Source of the DNA: Clavelina lepadiformis
Lineage: Eukaryota; Chordata; Ascidiacea; Aplousobranchia; Clavelinidae
Direction: 5' to 3'
Assembly (NCBI RefSeq): GCF_947623445.1
Contig: NC_135242.1
Span: forward strand, 186,001-250,000
Length of the DNA stretch: 64,000 bases
Shown here: positions 53,801 to 64,000 of the stretch, one piece after another
Numbering within the stretch: position 1 is the first letter of the stretch
How the letters are laid out: each line of letters begins with the position of its first letter
Program-made: the position numbers and the translations under genes
Notes under the pieces: model-generated
What the model saw: only the letters and a program-made list of their open reading frames with translations
Databases searched by the model: none
Told to the model about the DNA's origin: nothing

Positions 53801-53960
53801 AGTCTTTGTTGTCCAACTTCCGGATTGTTGCGTAATACTCCTCTGCCCTGGTTGTGCCTTCACACAAATGTTGAAGATTTCATCAAACAAAGTCCAACGT
53901 GAGTTGTTTACAAAAGCACTTATCACTGTGCAATGCTTTACCTCCGCCCCGAGTTGGCAT
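50884..53960 (-). CDS. DD-DED-caspase fusion protein, paralogue B
   Basis: Sixteen minus-strand exons: 53942-53960, 53675-53857, 53434-53584, 53279-53377, 53149-53213, 52873-53004, 52740-52808, 52472-52609, 52277-52408, 52092-52207, 51841-52020, 51685-51778, 51475-51612, 51336-51392, 51169-51273 and 50884-51104. They sum to 633 codons (632 residues). Death domain about 8-95 (IRKLDNKDWNQFARLKLGLA, EQKYQMLLKWEQRKG, ATIENLQSMVNDF). Death Effector Domain about 118-190 (IRYKQLILKISRGLTNEDVQ, GSELLFYLDEHNLW, FSVLRGNMEVIGRQDL). Then a linker (about 215-350) and a caspase: GHVLILSNIDF, catalytic His in VMSHGG (about 456), catalytic Cys in QFCRG (about 503), and the small-subunit end FPGHP. The last seven exons match paralogue A exon for exon in length. 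FADD is DED-DD and caspase-8 is DED-DED-caspase; this protein combines both kinds of module. The donor after exon 2 (GTCGGT) is weak but keeps frame. Substrates and activators are unknown. Confidence 0.88.
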
Positions 53961-55603
53961 GGCAACTGCTGTCTGCAGTCAGTTTAGTGCGTTGTTAAAA
54001 ATCTTTGTCCACGGCGGTTCAATCCACAGGAAAGCGTGGGCTTGACACAGCTCATTGAACACTGAGCTTCCCCGTTTAGACAAGACTTTCCAGATTAGTC
54101 AGAAATAATTCCACTTTACTCTGTTGGAAATTCCTCTGAAAACACCAACATATTTGAAGGCATTAGAATGCTGCTTCAAAATCTAATTATTTTAACTTCA
54201 GGAGAGATGAAATTGCTTTGCAATACCAAAGTGTCGCAATAGACTTATTTATTCAACGAAATTACAGCCACGTTTCAAACTTTAGTCTCTGCTTTAGCTC
54301 TTTTTATCAAACAAAATGACCTCAGTCTTAATAAACCAGAGTTTGAAAATGGGCAGGATTTTTATGACTTTTGACATGACTTCATAACTATTCAGGCATA
54401 AATTTGTTGTGTTTCCTACATCACACTTAACCAACAAAACATGATTTTTTGTTCGCTTCTATTTGTTGCCGATCCATTAATTATTGTTTCCTGTGGCTAT
54501 CAGTTTTGAACTTCCTAAACCAAGAAATGATGACTTCTTTATTTTTCTTCTATCATATTCTGATATTATGGCTAAATGATTCAATTCGAAATTTGTTCAT
54601 TGGCGCTTGAAATAGGGACTGAAGGAAGGTCCAACACATGTCAGTTATTTACAATTAATACAAAAATGTGTCTGTTTGTGCGCTTGTTGAGTTGATTACA
54701 ACGCTATGGTGCATCCAATTAGCTGCTTTTAAGCAGTGAATTTTACTGCAGATTCAAAGAGGCTTCTAACAAAGGTCTTGTTGGCAAAGATAGGAAGCGG
54801 CAGAGTTAGCAGCTAGGTCTATAAAAACATGTCTTTATGAAAAACGCACGGTTGAACATTGCTTTACAAATTAGTTTCAGATCGACATCTTATAGCTTTC
54901 AAGGTAACTGGTGTGTTATAACATGTGAGCATAATTTTTAGCCTCAGACGGGGAAAGTTTTTGCCTGACTTAAACCCGGCAATGATTTATCGCCGCTCAA
55001 GTCCACAGTATGTCTAAAGATGCCACGCTAAACTACACCAGCATACCATCTTATATGTTACAACATAATTGCATTGTTGCCATCTTGCATGTTTTAAGCC
55101 CTAAAGGCTTTGTCACTTTTTCCAGTTTATAGTTCAGGAGCATGTTCTTTCTGGTGTTATAGACAAACTATACCACTGGTGGCCATGATGGAAAGTGTAG
55201 CATTAGAATGCACGAGATTTAACAACGTCCACGCCGAATATTTGACTCATCACACCTAAATTACATCTTCGCGTGCACGATTTATCATTAAAAACCGTCG
55301 TACTCCCTCAGTCAGTGGTGAAAAATATGCCATACAATATAGTTCATGTTTTATAACATTAGTTTCAAACAATCCTACTACTAGCATTGAATTAGTTAAT
55401 GGGTCAAATGGGGACACTTATTACCGATGCACAACATGAAATTTCAAAACATCAACGAAACGTCAGCATTGAGAGTCGACATTTCTTTATTAGTTTTAAA
55501 CAGCCCTATAGCATTGAAATCGAACCATGTAAGCATCAGCCCTATTTTGGTCATCAGCTATTTTTAATTCTATGATTGTAAACACAAACCTAGTATAGTC
55601 CAA
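53961..55603. other. Intergenic upstream of paralogue B
   Basis: Should hold the promoter of paralogue B. At about 55090-55240 there are words shared with 29180-29350 (gttttaagcc, ggctttgtcactttttcc, cgtccacgc), and at 55190 a ggaaagtgtagcatt end-like word of the 43544 MITE family. No gene was recognised. Confidence 0.45.
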
Positions 55604-55822
55604 ATGAAAAGTGTAGCAGTTTTTTGACAAGAAATCATACGTGGAAGGCGCAATTTCTGGCGTAATGGCATGCACTGAAGGCTTAATTCTTTGTTTATTT
55701 ATTATAAATTGGCTTTCAAACATCAAGCTTTTGTTTGTTTATTATTATATATTTGGCAAATATAGAAAAGTTTGGCGTGCACGTTAAAGAATGTGGTGCG
55801 TGTAGATGCCACACTTTCCACT
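55604..55822. repeat. MITE of the gaaagtgcggca family, short copy
   Basis: About 219 bp. The left end is tgaaaagtgtagcag and the right end gatgccacactttccact, imperfect inverted repeats. The interior shares catgcactgaaggc, ttaattctttgtttattta and agtttggcgtgcacgtt with 43544-43980. A further right end of the family lies at 56560-56616, just beyond the hAT insertion. Confidence 0.65.
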
Positions 55823-56072
55823 CTGGTGGAAATAGTGACCTGTGACCACACAACTTTGTTAATTCTCTTTATGATACCATGTTAATTTCATGTCTATGAA
55901 TGATCGTAAGGATTTTTCTTCCAAAAATTCGGCTCAATTTTCTGTTTGTTAAATGTAAAAAGGAGTTTAGGGCTAGTGCATCTAAGTGCACAACAAAATA
56001 ACGTCACAATGTAAGTAGCTGGGGTTTAGGGTATACAAATGCATCCCGTGGTTGTGTACTTATATACTAGAC

Positions 56073-56544
56073 CAGTGGTGGGCAAACTGCGGGTCGCCGG
56101 CATGTTTTTTGTGGCTCTTCTAGTCGAATCGTAAAATTCCAAAAAAATTGTAAAGGCTACCAAGAGTACCGTTTATGAAACTTTTTCTTTTCTTTATTTA
56201 GGCCAGCATTTCGTTTATGACGTAACACTAGACATAGAATCCGAAGTGTTAGTTAACACCAAGCCAACGCAATTTCATTGCTAAGACAGTAAGCTTTAGC
56301 TCAGTTTAGTCTACTTAAATACACTGCAAAACGAAAACGATGACATCTAATGCTAGCAAAAAAACAAAATGTGAAGATGAAAACAGAGGTTTTAATCTAG
56401 AGTGGGAAGAAAACTATGCGTTTCGTATTTATTATTGTTGAACTTGCATTATTTACCGTTTTGGAATTGAAATAATTTTGAGGCTCTGTGGTACTTGTAT
56501 TTTCTGCAAATGGCTCTTCCATTGAATACATTTGCCCACCCCTG
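56073..56544. mobile_element. Non-autonomous hAT element with perfect 8-bp TSD
   Basis: 472 bp, ends CAGTGGTGGGCAAACTGCGG and TTTGCCCACCCCTG, flanked by the duplication TACTAGAC (56065-56072 and 56545-56552). It appears to have landed inside an older MITE whose right end is 56560-56616. Subterminal gtggctcttc/ggctcttcc words occur at both ends. No coding capacity. Confidence 0.94.
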
Positions 56545-56774
56545 TACTAGACCCTAAAATTTTGGCATACATGTTGAAGTTTATGAACCTCATGCGAGCA
56601 GGTGCCAGACTTTCCACTATGACCTAACAAACGGTTAGCATCGTAATTGACTATATTGTAACTACACACAGCAAATGATAAAAAAACGATACAATTAGCC
56701 TGATAAACTAAACTCCAAGATTAAAAAGGAATCGAGAAAAAATTGATGGAAAAAAGAATTTTTCTGGTGAAATA

Positions 56775-59204
56775 CAGTCGAATCCGCTTAATTCGGACAC
56801 TTTGGTTCCGCTCACTTTTGGCCGAATTAAGCGGAGAAACGGCTTTGTCCGAATTAAGCGGAAAATCAATTGTTCGCTTCATGGTCATGCGTAAAGGCAG
56901 ACAACGCAATTAAAATACTGTTGTGTTGCGTAATAAATGAATTGCAGCTGCGCTATACTGCAGTAATTGGCACTGATCGCATAAAACGCACAAGAGTTAT
57001 ACCTTCAGGTTAGTTGTATTGCTTACAGTATTTCGATACCAAACGATTCAACAAATACTGTGTATTACTGTGTAGCACACACATATAGGGTTACAATAGT
57101 ACAGCAATTCTTCAAATATAGTACTAAGCCATACAGAAAAGGCTGAAACGGTATTTTTACTTGATAAAAGTACACCACAAAAAAGTTGGAATTAAAAGCA
57201 AAAAGCTTTTAGCCGGGCAGAAAATCATTTATGGAAAAGCTAACAACGCTAACTGAAGGCTAAATCCACAAAACACAATGCTTCGGTGGGCCCGTACATT
57301 TGCGCTACGGCCGTGGCTGAAAGAAGGCGTCAAGTGAAGTTTGAATAACTGACGATGCCGCATTTGCTTCAACAGCAGTAGCCAAAAAGTCTACATGCTC
57401 CCAAGTTCTTTCTTTCATTCCTTGTTGGAGCACGTAACTCTGCAGCATGTTGATAGCGTTCCTTGCTTCCTTGTGCTTAACTAGGGGTGGAGGAAGCTCA
57501 TCAAAGTCATCCAAGTCTTCCTCTGCTTCACTAGCTTCATCTGTTTGCCGCTGCTTCGTTACAATTGCCTCGGTTAATTCTAAATCGTTATGTTCCTCCG
57601 CAGAAATGACATCATCATCACAAGCCTGATCACATCACAAGTCATTGTTTGACAAAGACGTAGCTTCATTGTGATCAGGCGCATTGTCTTTTACAAAGCC
57701 AGCATGGCGCCAGCAGTTCGCCACTATCTGTTGTGTCACACCACGCCAGCTCTTTGCAACAAACTGTATAGCATCTAATACAGAAATTTTGCGACTGAAG
57801 TCAATTGCTGATGAGCTTGAAGACAGATTGTCATCATCGATTAAAGACAACATTAACTTTACCAACTCTGCGCGGTAGCGTGTCTTCAGGTTTTTGATGA
57901 TGCCTTGATCCATTGGCTGCAACACTGATGTAGTGTTGGGTGGCAGAAAAACAAGTTCAATATTTTTTGGAACAAATTTTGGCGGGTTTGGGTGTGCAGG
58001 GCAATTGTCTACTAACAAGCAAATCTTTGGCTTGCCTTCAAGCTGACGGTCCCACTCTTTCAACCAGTCTTCAAACAAAATGGAAGTCATCCAAGCCTTT
58101 GAATTTGCTTTGTAGGTGACAGGCAGATTTGTTATATCCAAGCCTTTGAAACATCTTGGACGTTGGGATTTTCCCAGCACCAGGAGCTTTTTTTTGTCAC
58201 TGCCATCCATGTTAGCGCACACCATAATGGTTAGACGTTCCATTGCTTTCTTGGAACCTTGCAGTTTTTCTTTGGCATAGCACAACGAGCCATCAGGAAC
58301 AGCACGATAGAATAAACCTGTTTCATCAGCATTGTACACACGATCGGTGGTGTACTCTTCTAAAATCCTTTTCATCTCAGTTTGCCCCCATTCTCCAGCA
58401 CCTTGCTTATCTGCACTTGCTGCCTCACCATGAGTTTTCTTCCAAACAATTCCCCTTCTTTCTTTCCACCTGGAAAGCCAACCTTCGCTAGCACTGTAGC
58501 CTTCAATTCCAAGCATGTTTGCAAACTCCTCAGCCTTTGCTCGAATTAGCTTTCCAGTAAGTGGCTGACCTTTCAATCGCATTGCATCAAACCACTCATT
58601 AACAGCTGACTCTACGTTCGCTTCTTTGCCGATTCTAAGCCGCTTCCTCTTTAAACCTCGTCCACGAAGCATAGCCTCCTCATGTTGTTCACGCAGTTTT
58701 GCCTCATTTTTCTGCCAATCTTGCAAAGTACTTTTTGATATCCCCACCAACGCAGCTAACTGCCGAACTGTCAAGGAAGCGTCTTTATTTTTTTCTTTCT
58801 TTACTTTAGTGAGCAATCTCACTTTTTCTGCTAAACTTTTCTGTACCATTCTGTTATTACCATTCTACGCAACTCTACCAAAGTAAAAGCGACTATGAAG
58901 CCTGCACGGCCTAATATGAGTTCATTGTCGATTGTTACCGCATGAATCGTGATTGTTTCACCATAATCACTCATAATGCAATTCCATCTTGTGTTAAAAC
59001 GAACAAAGTACTGTTTATTGTGTCATAAGACTCATAACCTAACGATAGGAATTGCGAACCTGTGTCCGAATTAAGCGGAGAATTGTCCGAATTAACGGGA
59101 GTTTTTTTACGTTCAATTTTTACTTTTGTTCCGTTCCTGAGCATTTTGGCCGAATAAAGCGGTTGTCCGGGTTATCCGGTGTCCGAATTAAGCGGATTCG
59201 TCTG
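56775..59204 (-). mobile_element. Nearly intact Tigger/pogo DNA transposon
   Basis: 2430 bp between TA duplications (56773-56774 and 59205-59206). Terminal inverted repeats start CAGTCGAATCCGCTTAATTC at the left and CAGACGAATCCGCTTAATTC on the opposite strand at the right, one mismatch in about 26 bp. Further ccgaattaagcgg copies lie within about 100 bp of each end as subterminal repeats. The interior carries a single transposase gene on the minus strand (57305-58849). Low end divergence implies a recent insertion. Confidence 0.96.
57305..58849 (-). pseudogene. Tigger transposase (CENP-B/pogo type) with one in-frame stop
   Basis: Starts at ATG 58849 (MVQKSLAEKVRLLTKVKKEK) and runs 404 residues to a TGA at 57635-57637. 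Beyond it the same frame continues, starting CDQACDDDVISAEEHNDLEL, through the typical Tigger C-terminus (ELPPPLVKHKEARNAINMLQ ... TSLDAFFQPRP) to a stop at 57305. Apart from that codon the gene is open for about 513 residues. Domains: CENP-B-type N-terminal helix-turn-helix (about 10-55, VRQLAALVGISKSTLQDW), second CENPB-type DNA-binding domain (about 75-140), DDE/D catalytic core with Asp175 (NADETG), Asp281 (LLVDNCPAH) and Asp314 (MDQG). All catalytic acids are present. The product may be truncated after the catalytic core; whether the short form is active cannot be told. Confidence 0.94.
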
Positions 59205-59609
59205 TAATTGAAAGCCTTAAACCAGCTTACTTTCCTTGCAGTGGCAACTGCAGGCGAACCCAGATGTCGAACCGGAACCTTTAAACCGTTTTGAGCAAAT
59301 TGCTTTGAGGGCCAATAAAATTTTTTATTTAACCTGAGGGATGCAATTCACACTAAAAGGTTGAAAAGATAACACAATAAGAACGAAATGTTTTACATGA
59401 GTTAAATACAATAGACTCTTTCCGAATTACTGTCTTGGTGGCAAAATGTTTTCGATCGCCAACACTTAACAATGGAATTTGTCGATGCACTTTAATTCTT
59501 TTTTAAAAGGAAAGCGTCCTGGGCATTGGACTGTGAAGATTTCGCTCAGGTAAGTTGCAAATGAATTCATTCAAAAAATTTGAAAATATTTTGCCTAGTT
59601 GTTATATTA

Positions 59610-59916
59610 CAGTGGTTTGAATCCTTCGCACTTGACTAGCTTGATACAAAGTCACATTACGTGATCTGCGTAGCATGCGACGTGAAATGCGTAAGACGTT
59701 GCGTGGTATCTGCGGCGCGTTTGAGTGTAATAATTCGGTTTGTATTTACTTCTAGTTGATAGTTTTAAATTTAGCTTGACATGCCGCACAAAATTATCTT
59801 GCTTAACGCGCCGCACATTGCTCGCAAACTCTTACGCATTTTACGTCACATTCTTTCGCTGACCACACATCTAGATGTCATATCGGACAAGCCTAGTGCG
59901 TTTGCGTAGGATTCTG
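59610..59916. repeat. Foldback MITE, copy 2
   Basis: About 307 bp, related to 30743-31040. Left arm cagtggtttgaatccttcgc, then gtgatctgcgtagcatgcga, then cgtgaaatgcgtaa. The right arm (cttacgcattttacgtcaca, then tcgctgaccaca, then aggattctg) is the approximate reverse complement. The right terminus lacks several bases relative to the left. No clear target duplication. Confidence 0.72.
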
Positions 59917-62130
59917 TAATTTACAAAAGAATTAAAGCTGGTCGACAATTTTCATTGTTAAGTGCAGGCGAAAGAAAACATCTTGCCACCTAAAAAATAT
60001 GGCAGCGTTAACATGGAAAGGGTCTCTTTACTCCATTCGTTACACCGTATGTCTGACTGTTTTTCTAGCAACGTTTAGCATGAAAAACGATCTCTGAATT
60101 AGGCATGAACAAGGATTTCAATACCAACTGTAGATTTTACATTACACATACACTGCAATGTAATATCTATGCACAACACACAATTTTTTTCAGCAAATGT
60201 ACGTCGTGCTCTACCGCCAGCTAGCACTTAGCAGCCAAGATGTGGAATGCAATGCAGTGCCATGTATTGTGTATACTATTGTATTGTGTTGTTTATTTCT
60301 GGTCATTGATCAAGGTAATGTCCTTTACTCACCATTCAGAATGCGATGATTGAAGAAAAATGATTGAATGTTCAGATGATTTTGAACCTGGAGACCGGCA
60401 AGCCTTTGCCTTTTTCCATCATTCTGAAAACTCCAAATTAGCAACGAAAAACTGTTGCGCTGTATAAAAACACCCCAGGGGAGGTAGGACTCTAGGAGAA
60501 AGTTCAAAATAAGTGCAGGGGAAAGTAAACGGGACACACAGAAATGTTTGTTGTGCGTTGTAAGGAAATTGTTTCTGTGGGGACACAATTTTTTTGTTTA
60601 AAGCAAGCACCGAAGGCTCGAATTTTTATTTCCTGTAAACTAGACTATTGCATGTTGATGAGTTATACGCGCATGCTTCCGTGCTTTGGGCACACTTTTA
60701 ACCATAGCTTTGCACTTTGCAGTAAAGACATGAAATGAAAGAGCCAACAAAGCATCTACCTTGAACTGTGATTACGGCACTGATTAGACCTCATAGGTCG
60801 TGTATAACTTCAGATAAGTGTCTCCTAATAAGGAGAAGTCAGTGTTGAGGTAAATATAAGAATCTGATTTTGGATTGTTTATTTTGTGACGGTTACGTCA
60901 CGAGTCATGTTTGTTTTGTAAATGCTGAAATTTTATTTTGGGATCTTGCAATTCAGTCGTTAACCGGACTTAAATTCTCCTTAATGACGTTCAGATAAAT
61001 TACCTCGCTTGAACTGGTGTGCCCTATATATACCGATGTAATGTTTGCAATCCTTCCATTTTACGTGATTGATTTCACTTGTTACCAAGCGCAATGTAAC
61101 ATTCAGTAAGCTTTGCCCGAAGGTGAAAGCCTTTGTGTCTGATAATAAATAAAAATGGGAACTTTATCATTTAGTAATTTGTATAGAAAGAATTAAGCAA
61201 CTAACAGCATAATCACGCCGTTTGAGAAATGAGAACTCATATCATCGAAGTAAAACAAGTTATCAACCATCAATCGTTCTCACTCATATTCTAACAACAG
61301 CCGCCAGTGTACGCGGTCTTTATGGCGAATATGTTTGTTGTGTAATACTTCACACAAGTAATACAGCAATAAAAATAATACTTGCCATAATTGCATCATA
61401 GTACCATCTACTCTGATACATATAATGTAGTTACGTGAAACTTACATAGTCTAAGTCATTTTTTACTCGACCTTTGCATTAATTGCTTCCTGATTGGTCC
61501 TGATCTCTCCTCAACTATTTTGTTCTGGTTTCACTCAGAAAACAAAGATTCCCCCTCTGTTGTTTGTGTCTGCAAAAAGCGAATATGAGTTCATATTTAA
61601 GTTTTTAAAGGAAACACGCTAATTTTACTAAGTTTTAGATGCAGTGAATGGAAACATAAGTACATGGATATATTAAAATCTTCATAGATATCACTTGAAT
61701 TATAGACAAGTGCAAAACCGATAAAAGTTTAAACTCACACCAAGTTTAATCAGAATGTCTTCAAATAGGTTCCTTAGTTCTGGAGCACCGTTCATTCCAG
61801 GGAATGTAAAATGCTTAGGGCAACTGGTTCGATTATATTCATTATGATGTCACCCACACCAGACAACAAGGCGACGAATAAGATGATTGTCGGACAATGT
61901 GCTCCGTTTGCTTAAAGTCTATTTTTAGTGAGAAAGTTTTTTGAGGTTTTGGCTGTGGATGAGAATTGCACCTTCCACACAAAATTGATGAATTTACTCA
62001 CATACCTGTTTATCTCAAGGCAACTCTGTTCTATATAATATTTGAGAGATTTTGTATCCAATCATTTTGTCACAACTTTCATAACATTTGATATTTCACT
62101 AATCATAGAAATAAGTTTAAAATTGATTAA
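59917..62130. other. Intergenic upstream of the aldo-keto reductase
   Basis: A+T-rich and without a recognised gene. Open frames near 60325-60738 on both strands lack domains. The promoter of the reductase presumably lies just left of 62131. Confidence 0.45.
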
Positions 62131-63000
62131 ATGAACGTCACATCAAAGCTTCAGCTGAGCTCCGGAAACTTCATTCCTCTCGTCGGCTTGGGGACTTTCC
62201 AAATCAAAAATCCTGAAGACGTTAAAAGAAGTTTGAATTGTGCTCTGAGTTGTGGATATCGGTTGATTGACACAGCAGCTGTTTACAAGAATGAGCAGCT
62301 TATTGGGGACTGTTTGCCCTCTCTGCTTGCTGAGCATAAATTGACGCGGGACGATGTTTTTATCACGACAAAACTTGGGCCGAAAGACATGAGCCGGGAT
62401 AAAGTATCTCGTGCATTTGAGGAATCTTTGACTAAGCTCGGAGTAGATCATATTGATCTCTATCTCATCCACTGGCCTGGGAGGCAGGGCACACAGGGAT
62501 CAGATGAAAGGAACAAGATTTACCGCAGGGAGGTGTGGACTGCTTTGGAGGAAATTTACTTGAAAACTCAGAAGATCAAGTCCTTGGGAGTTTCCAACTT
62601 CACTCTGAGGCACCTCCAGGAGCTGTCAGATCATTGCAAAGTGATGCCGGCTGTTGTGCAAAATGAACACCATCCTGACTTCCAAGACATCGAAGTTGTT
62701 GAGTTCTGCAAGAAGTGCGACATACACTTACAAGCTTACTCTTCTCTTGGCCAATCAAAATTAGTCGCAGATGAAAGATATAAATCAATTGCTCAGAAAT
62801 ATGACAAAACTGTCAGTCAAATTCTTCTGCGGTGGTCGCTACAAAATTCTCGCAGTGTCATCCCTAAATCAGTGCAGCCTGCTCACATAAGAGAAAACAT
62901 TTCTCTGTTTGATTTCGAAATATCGGAAAGTGACATGAAGCTGATTTCTGATCAAGGCAAAAGCACAAAGTATGCCTGGGATCCTGATCATGTCTCATAA
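62131..63000 (+). CDS. Aldo-keto reductase, intronless
   Basis: A single 289-residue frame with the complete (alpha/beta)8 reductase pattern: GNFIPLVGLGTFQIKN, the catalytic tetrad Asp47 and Tyr52 in LIDTAAVYKNE, Lys81 in FITTKL and His114 in DLYLIHWPG, then KIKSLGVSNF and a C-terminal cofactor region (SVIPKSVQPAHIRENISLFD). It reduces carbonyls with NADPH. The usual NQxExHP stretch reads NEHHPDF here, and the C-terminal loop that sets substrate choice is short, so the substrate cannot be predicted. Length and lack of the long C loop resemble bacterial-like or invertebrate short AKRs rather than the roughly 320-residue AKR1 enzymes. It is single-exon among intron-containing neighbours; retrocopy or intron loss are both possible. 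Confidence 0.93.
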   Translation: MNVTSKLQLSSGNFIPLVGLGTFQIKNPEDVKRSLNCALSCGYRLIDTAAVYKNEQLIGDCLPSLLAEHKLTRDDVFITTKLGPKDMSRDKVSRAFEESLTKLGVDHIDLYLIHWPGRQGTQGSDERNKIYRREVWTALEEIYLKTQKIKSLGVSNFTLRHLQELSDHCKVMPAVVQNEHHPDFQDIEVVEFCKKCDIHLQAYSSLGQSKLVADERYKSIAQKYDKTVSQILLRWSLQNSRSVIPKSVQPAHIRENISLFDFEISESDMKLISDQGKSTKYAWDPDHVS

Positions 63001-63196
63001 ATATGAACATAAACTACTCAAATTGAGTTAAATTTCAAAGCTGATATTTTACTTTAACTGTATGTTTTATGGTAAAGGCTAAATCATTGAGTTCAATAAG
63101 TTTCTTGTTTTTAGGTTGTCTCTTGTAAGTTTTAAATATGGTAAGCTTCAAATCTTTATAATTATGATGTAACAATGATGTGAGGATTTGAGCAAA

Positions 63197-64000
63197 ATGG
63201 GTTCATTGTTGCTGGCTCGAAGATTTATCCGAAAGCAAAAGGAGCTGACCCATGGAATGCAAGGAAGGTCGGGACGGCAATCACCTTTAACTAGGTTTTA
63301 TCTTAAAGATTCTAGATCCTGTCGCCAAACACTTCTCCCTGGTCAGATACGATCGTCTCGTTTCCCTCACCCCAAGTTGTGTGCGTCGGAACGTGTCGAA
63401 AAATTTGTGGAAAGTTTGAACAAAACTGAGCGGGAAAGTCTGATCAATGAATTGCAAAAGTACAAGGAAGCAGGTGAAGGTTCTGTTTATTTTCAACCAG
63501 ATACTTAAAGAATTTTTGTTTCATGAAGTTCTCTTTTAGAAGGCCCGGCAAGGAGCAAGGAAGTTTCTGTGGAACAACTTCGCTTGAGTAATGCAAAAAT
63601 ATTTATTGAAACGCTGATATGTTAAATGCGTTTGTTTTAACCATATGTCAGTGGTGTTTATTCAAAAGGATCAAACGTATTTGTGTTTTTTTTTCAGTTT
63701 TCATTTTTAATTGCATTCCTTTCATTGGTTTTGGGTTCTTGGATAATGCAATAATGATTTTGGCGGTAAGTAATTGCTAAATATATACTGATATCATTGA
63801 AAAATATAAAGGTATGGGAGCATTTTTCAGGGAGAATACATCGACTTTACAATAGGCGCTGCCCTTGGAATATCCACTATGGCTGGTCAGTCTGTCAACT
63901 GTCAAGATTTTATGAAACCTAAAAATAATTTCATGTTTTACATCGGTTGATTTTCCTTTCAGCTGCAGCTTTTGGCAATCTCATTTCTGACTTGGCTGGT
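63197..64000 (+). CDS. TMEM65: TMEM65-like mitochondrial inner-membrane protein, 5' part (partial)
   Basis: Exons 63197-63473, 63540-63587, 63698-63765, 63831-63885 and 63963->64000 run off the right edge. The N-terminus MGSLLLARRFIRKQK, rich in Arg/Lys and Ser without acids, looks like a mitochondrial presequence. ERVEKFVESLNKTERESLIN matches the TMEM65 region before the membrane part. Then FIFNCIPFIGFGFLDNAIMI, ILAGEYIDFTIGAALGISTM and AAAFGNLISDLAG match the very conserved TMEM65 core (human FIGFGFLDNAIMIVAG and GISTMAAAALGNLVSDLAG). In mammals TMEM65 acts in mitochondrial cation handling and at intercalated discs. The ATG at 63197 is the first giving this presequence. Two further hydrophobic segments should follow outside the window. 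Confidence 0.92.

Noticed and set aside
50884-53960. Possibility that the tandem caspases are NLR-type receptors or CARD caspases
   Set aside because: No NACHT, LRR or CARD pattern; the helical domains fit DD and DED better.

Overview
The window looks like a gene-dense, intron-rich invertebrate deuterostome genome, most likely an ascidian tunicate. The reasons are many short introns (about 55-300 bp), A+T-rich intergenic DNA, chordate-like orthologues (mind bomb, FRK-type kinases, UNC93, TMEM65), and DD/DED initiator caspases. The species cannot be named from the sequence. Exon models were built by hand; for every complete multi-exon gene the exon lengths sum to a multiple of three. || Layout, left to right: the 3' end of an FRK-like Src-family kinase (1-891), then a complete tandem paralogue (1544-4579). 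Next come a 29-bp minisatellite (5550-6247), an UNC93-type membrane protein (7319-10650), and about 6 kb of repeat-rich DNA with a hAT element inserted in another inverted-repeat element. The Notch-pathway E3 ligase mind bomb follows (16662-25573, 28 coding exons), then a decayed hAT transposase gene that carries a TA-flanked DNA transposon. After these come an intronless phosphopantothenoylcysteine synthetase (33167-34060), a hAT-in-hAT nest, ribosomal protein S7 with a 5'-TOP leader (36291-40048), and UTP11 of the SSU processome (44596-45719). Two minus-strand tandem caspases (45988-48817 and 50884-53960), a nearly intact Tigger/pogo transposon (56775-59204), an aldo-keto reductase (62131-63000) and the 5' part of TMEM65 (63197 to the edge) complete the window. 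|| The most notable system is the caspase pair. The right-hand gene encodes a Death domain, then a Death Effector Domain, then a caspase, in one polypeptide of about 632 residues. It thus joins the two adaptor folds of FADD to an initiator caspase. The left-hand paralogue (about 444 residues) has Death domain plus caspase and no DED. The two genes share long near-identical tracts that include introns, which suggests recent gene conversion. || Mobile DNA is dominated by short non-autonomous hAT elements, several with perfect 8-bp target duplications, plus pogo/Tigger-like and foldback elements. No retroviral, LTR or Polinton-like coding sequence was recognised, and no tRNA or rRNA gene was seen.
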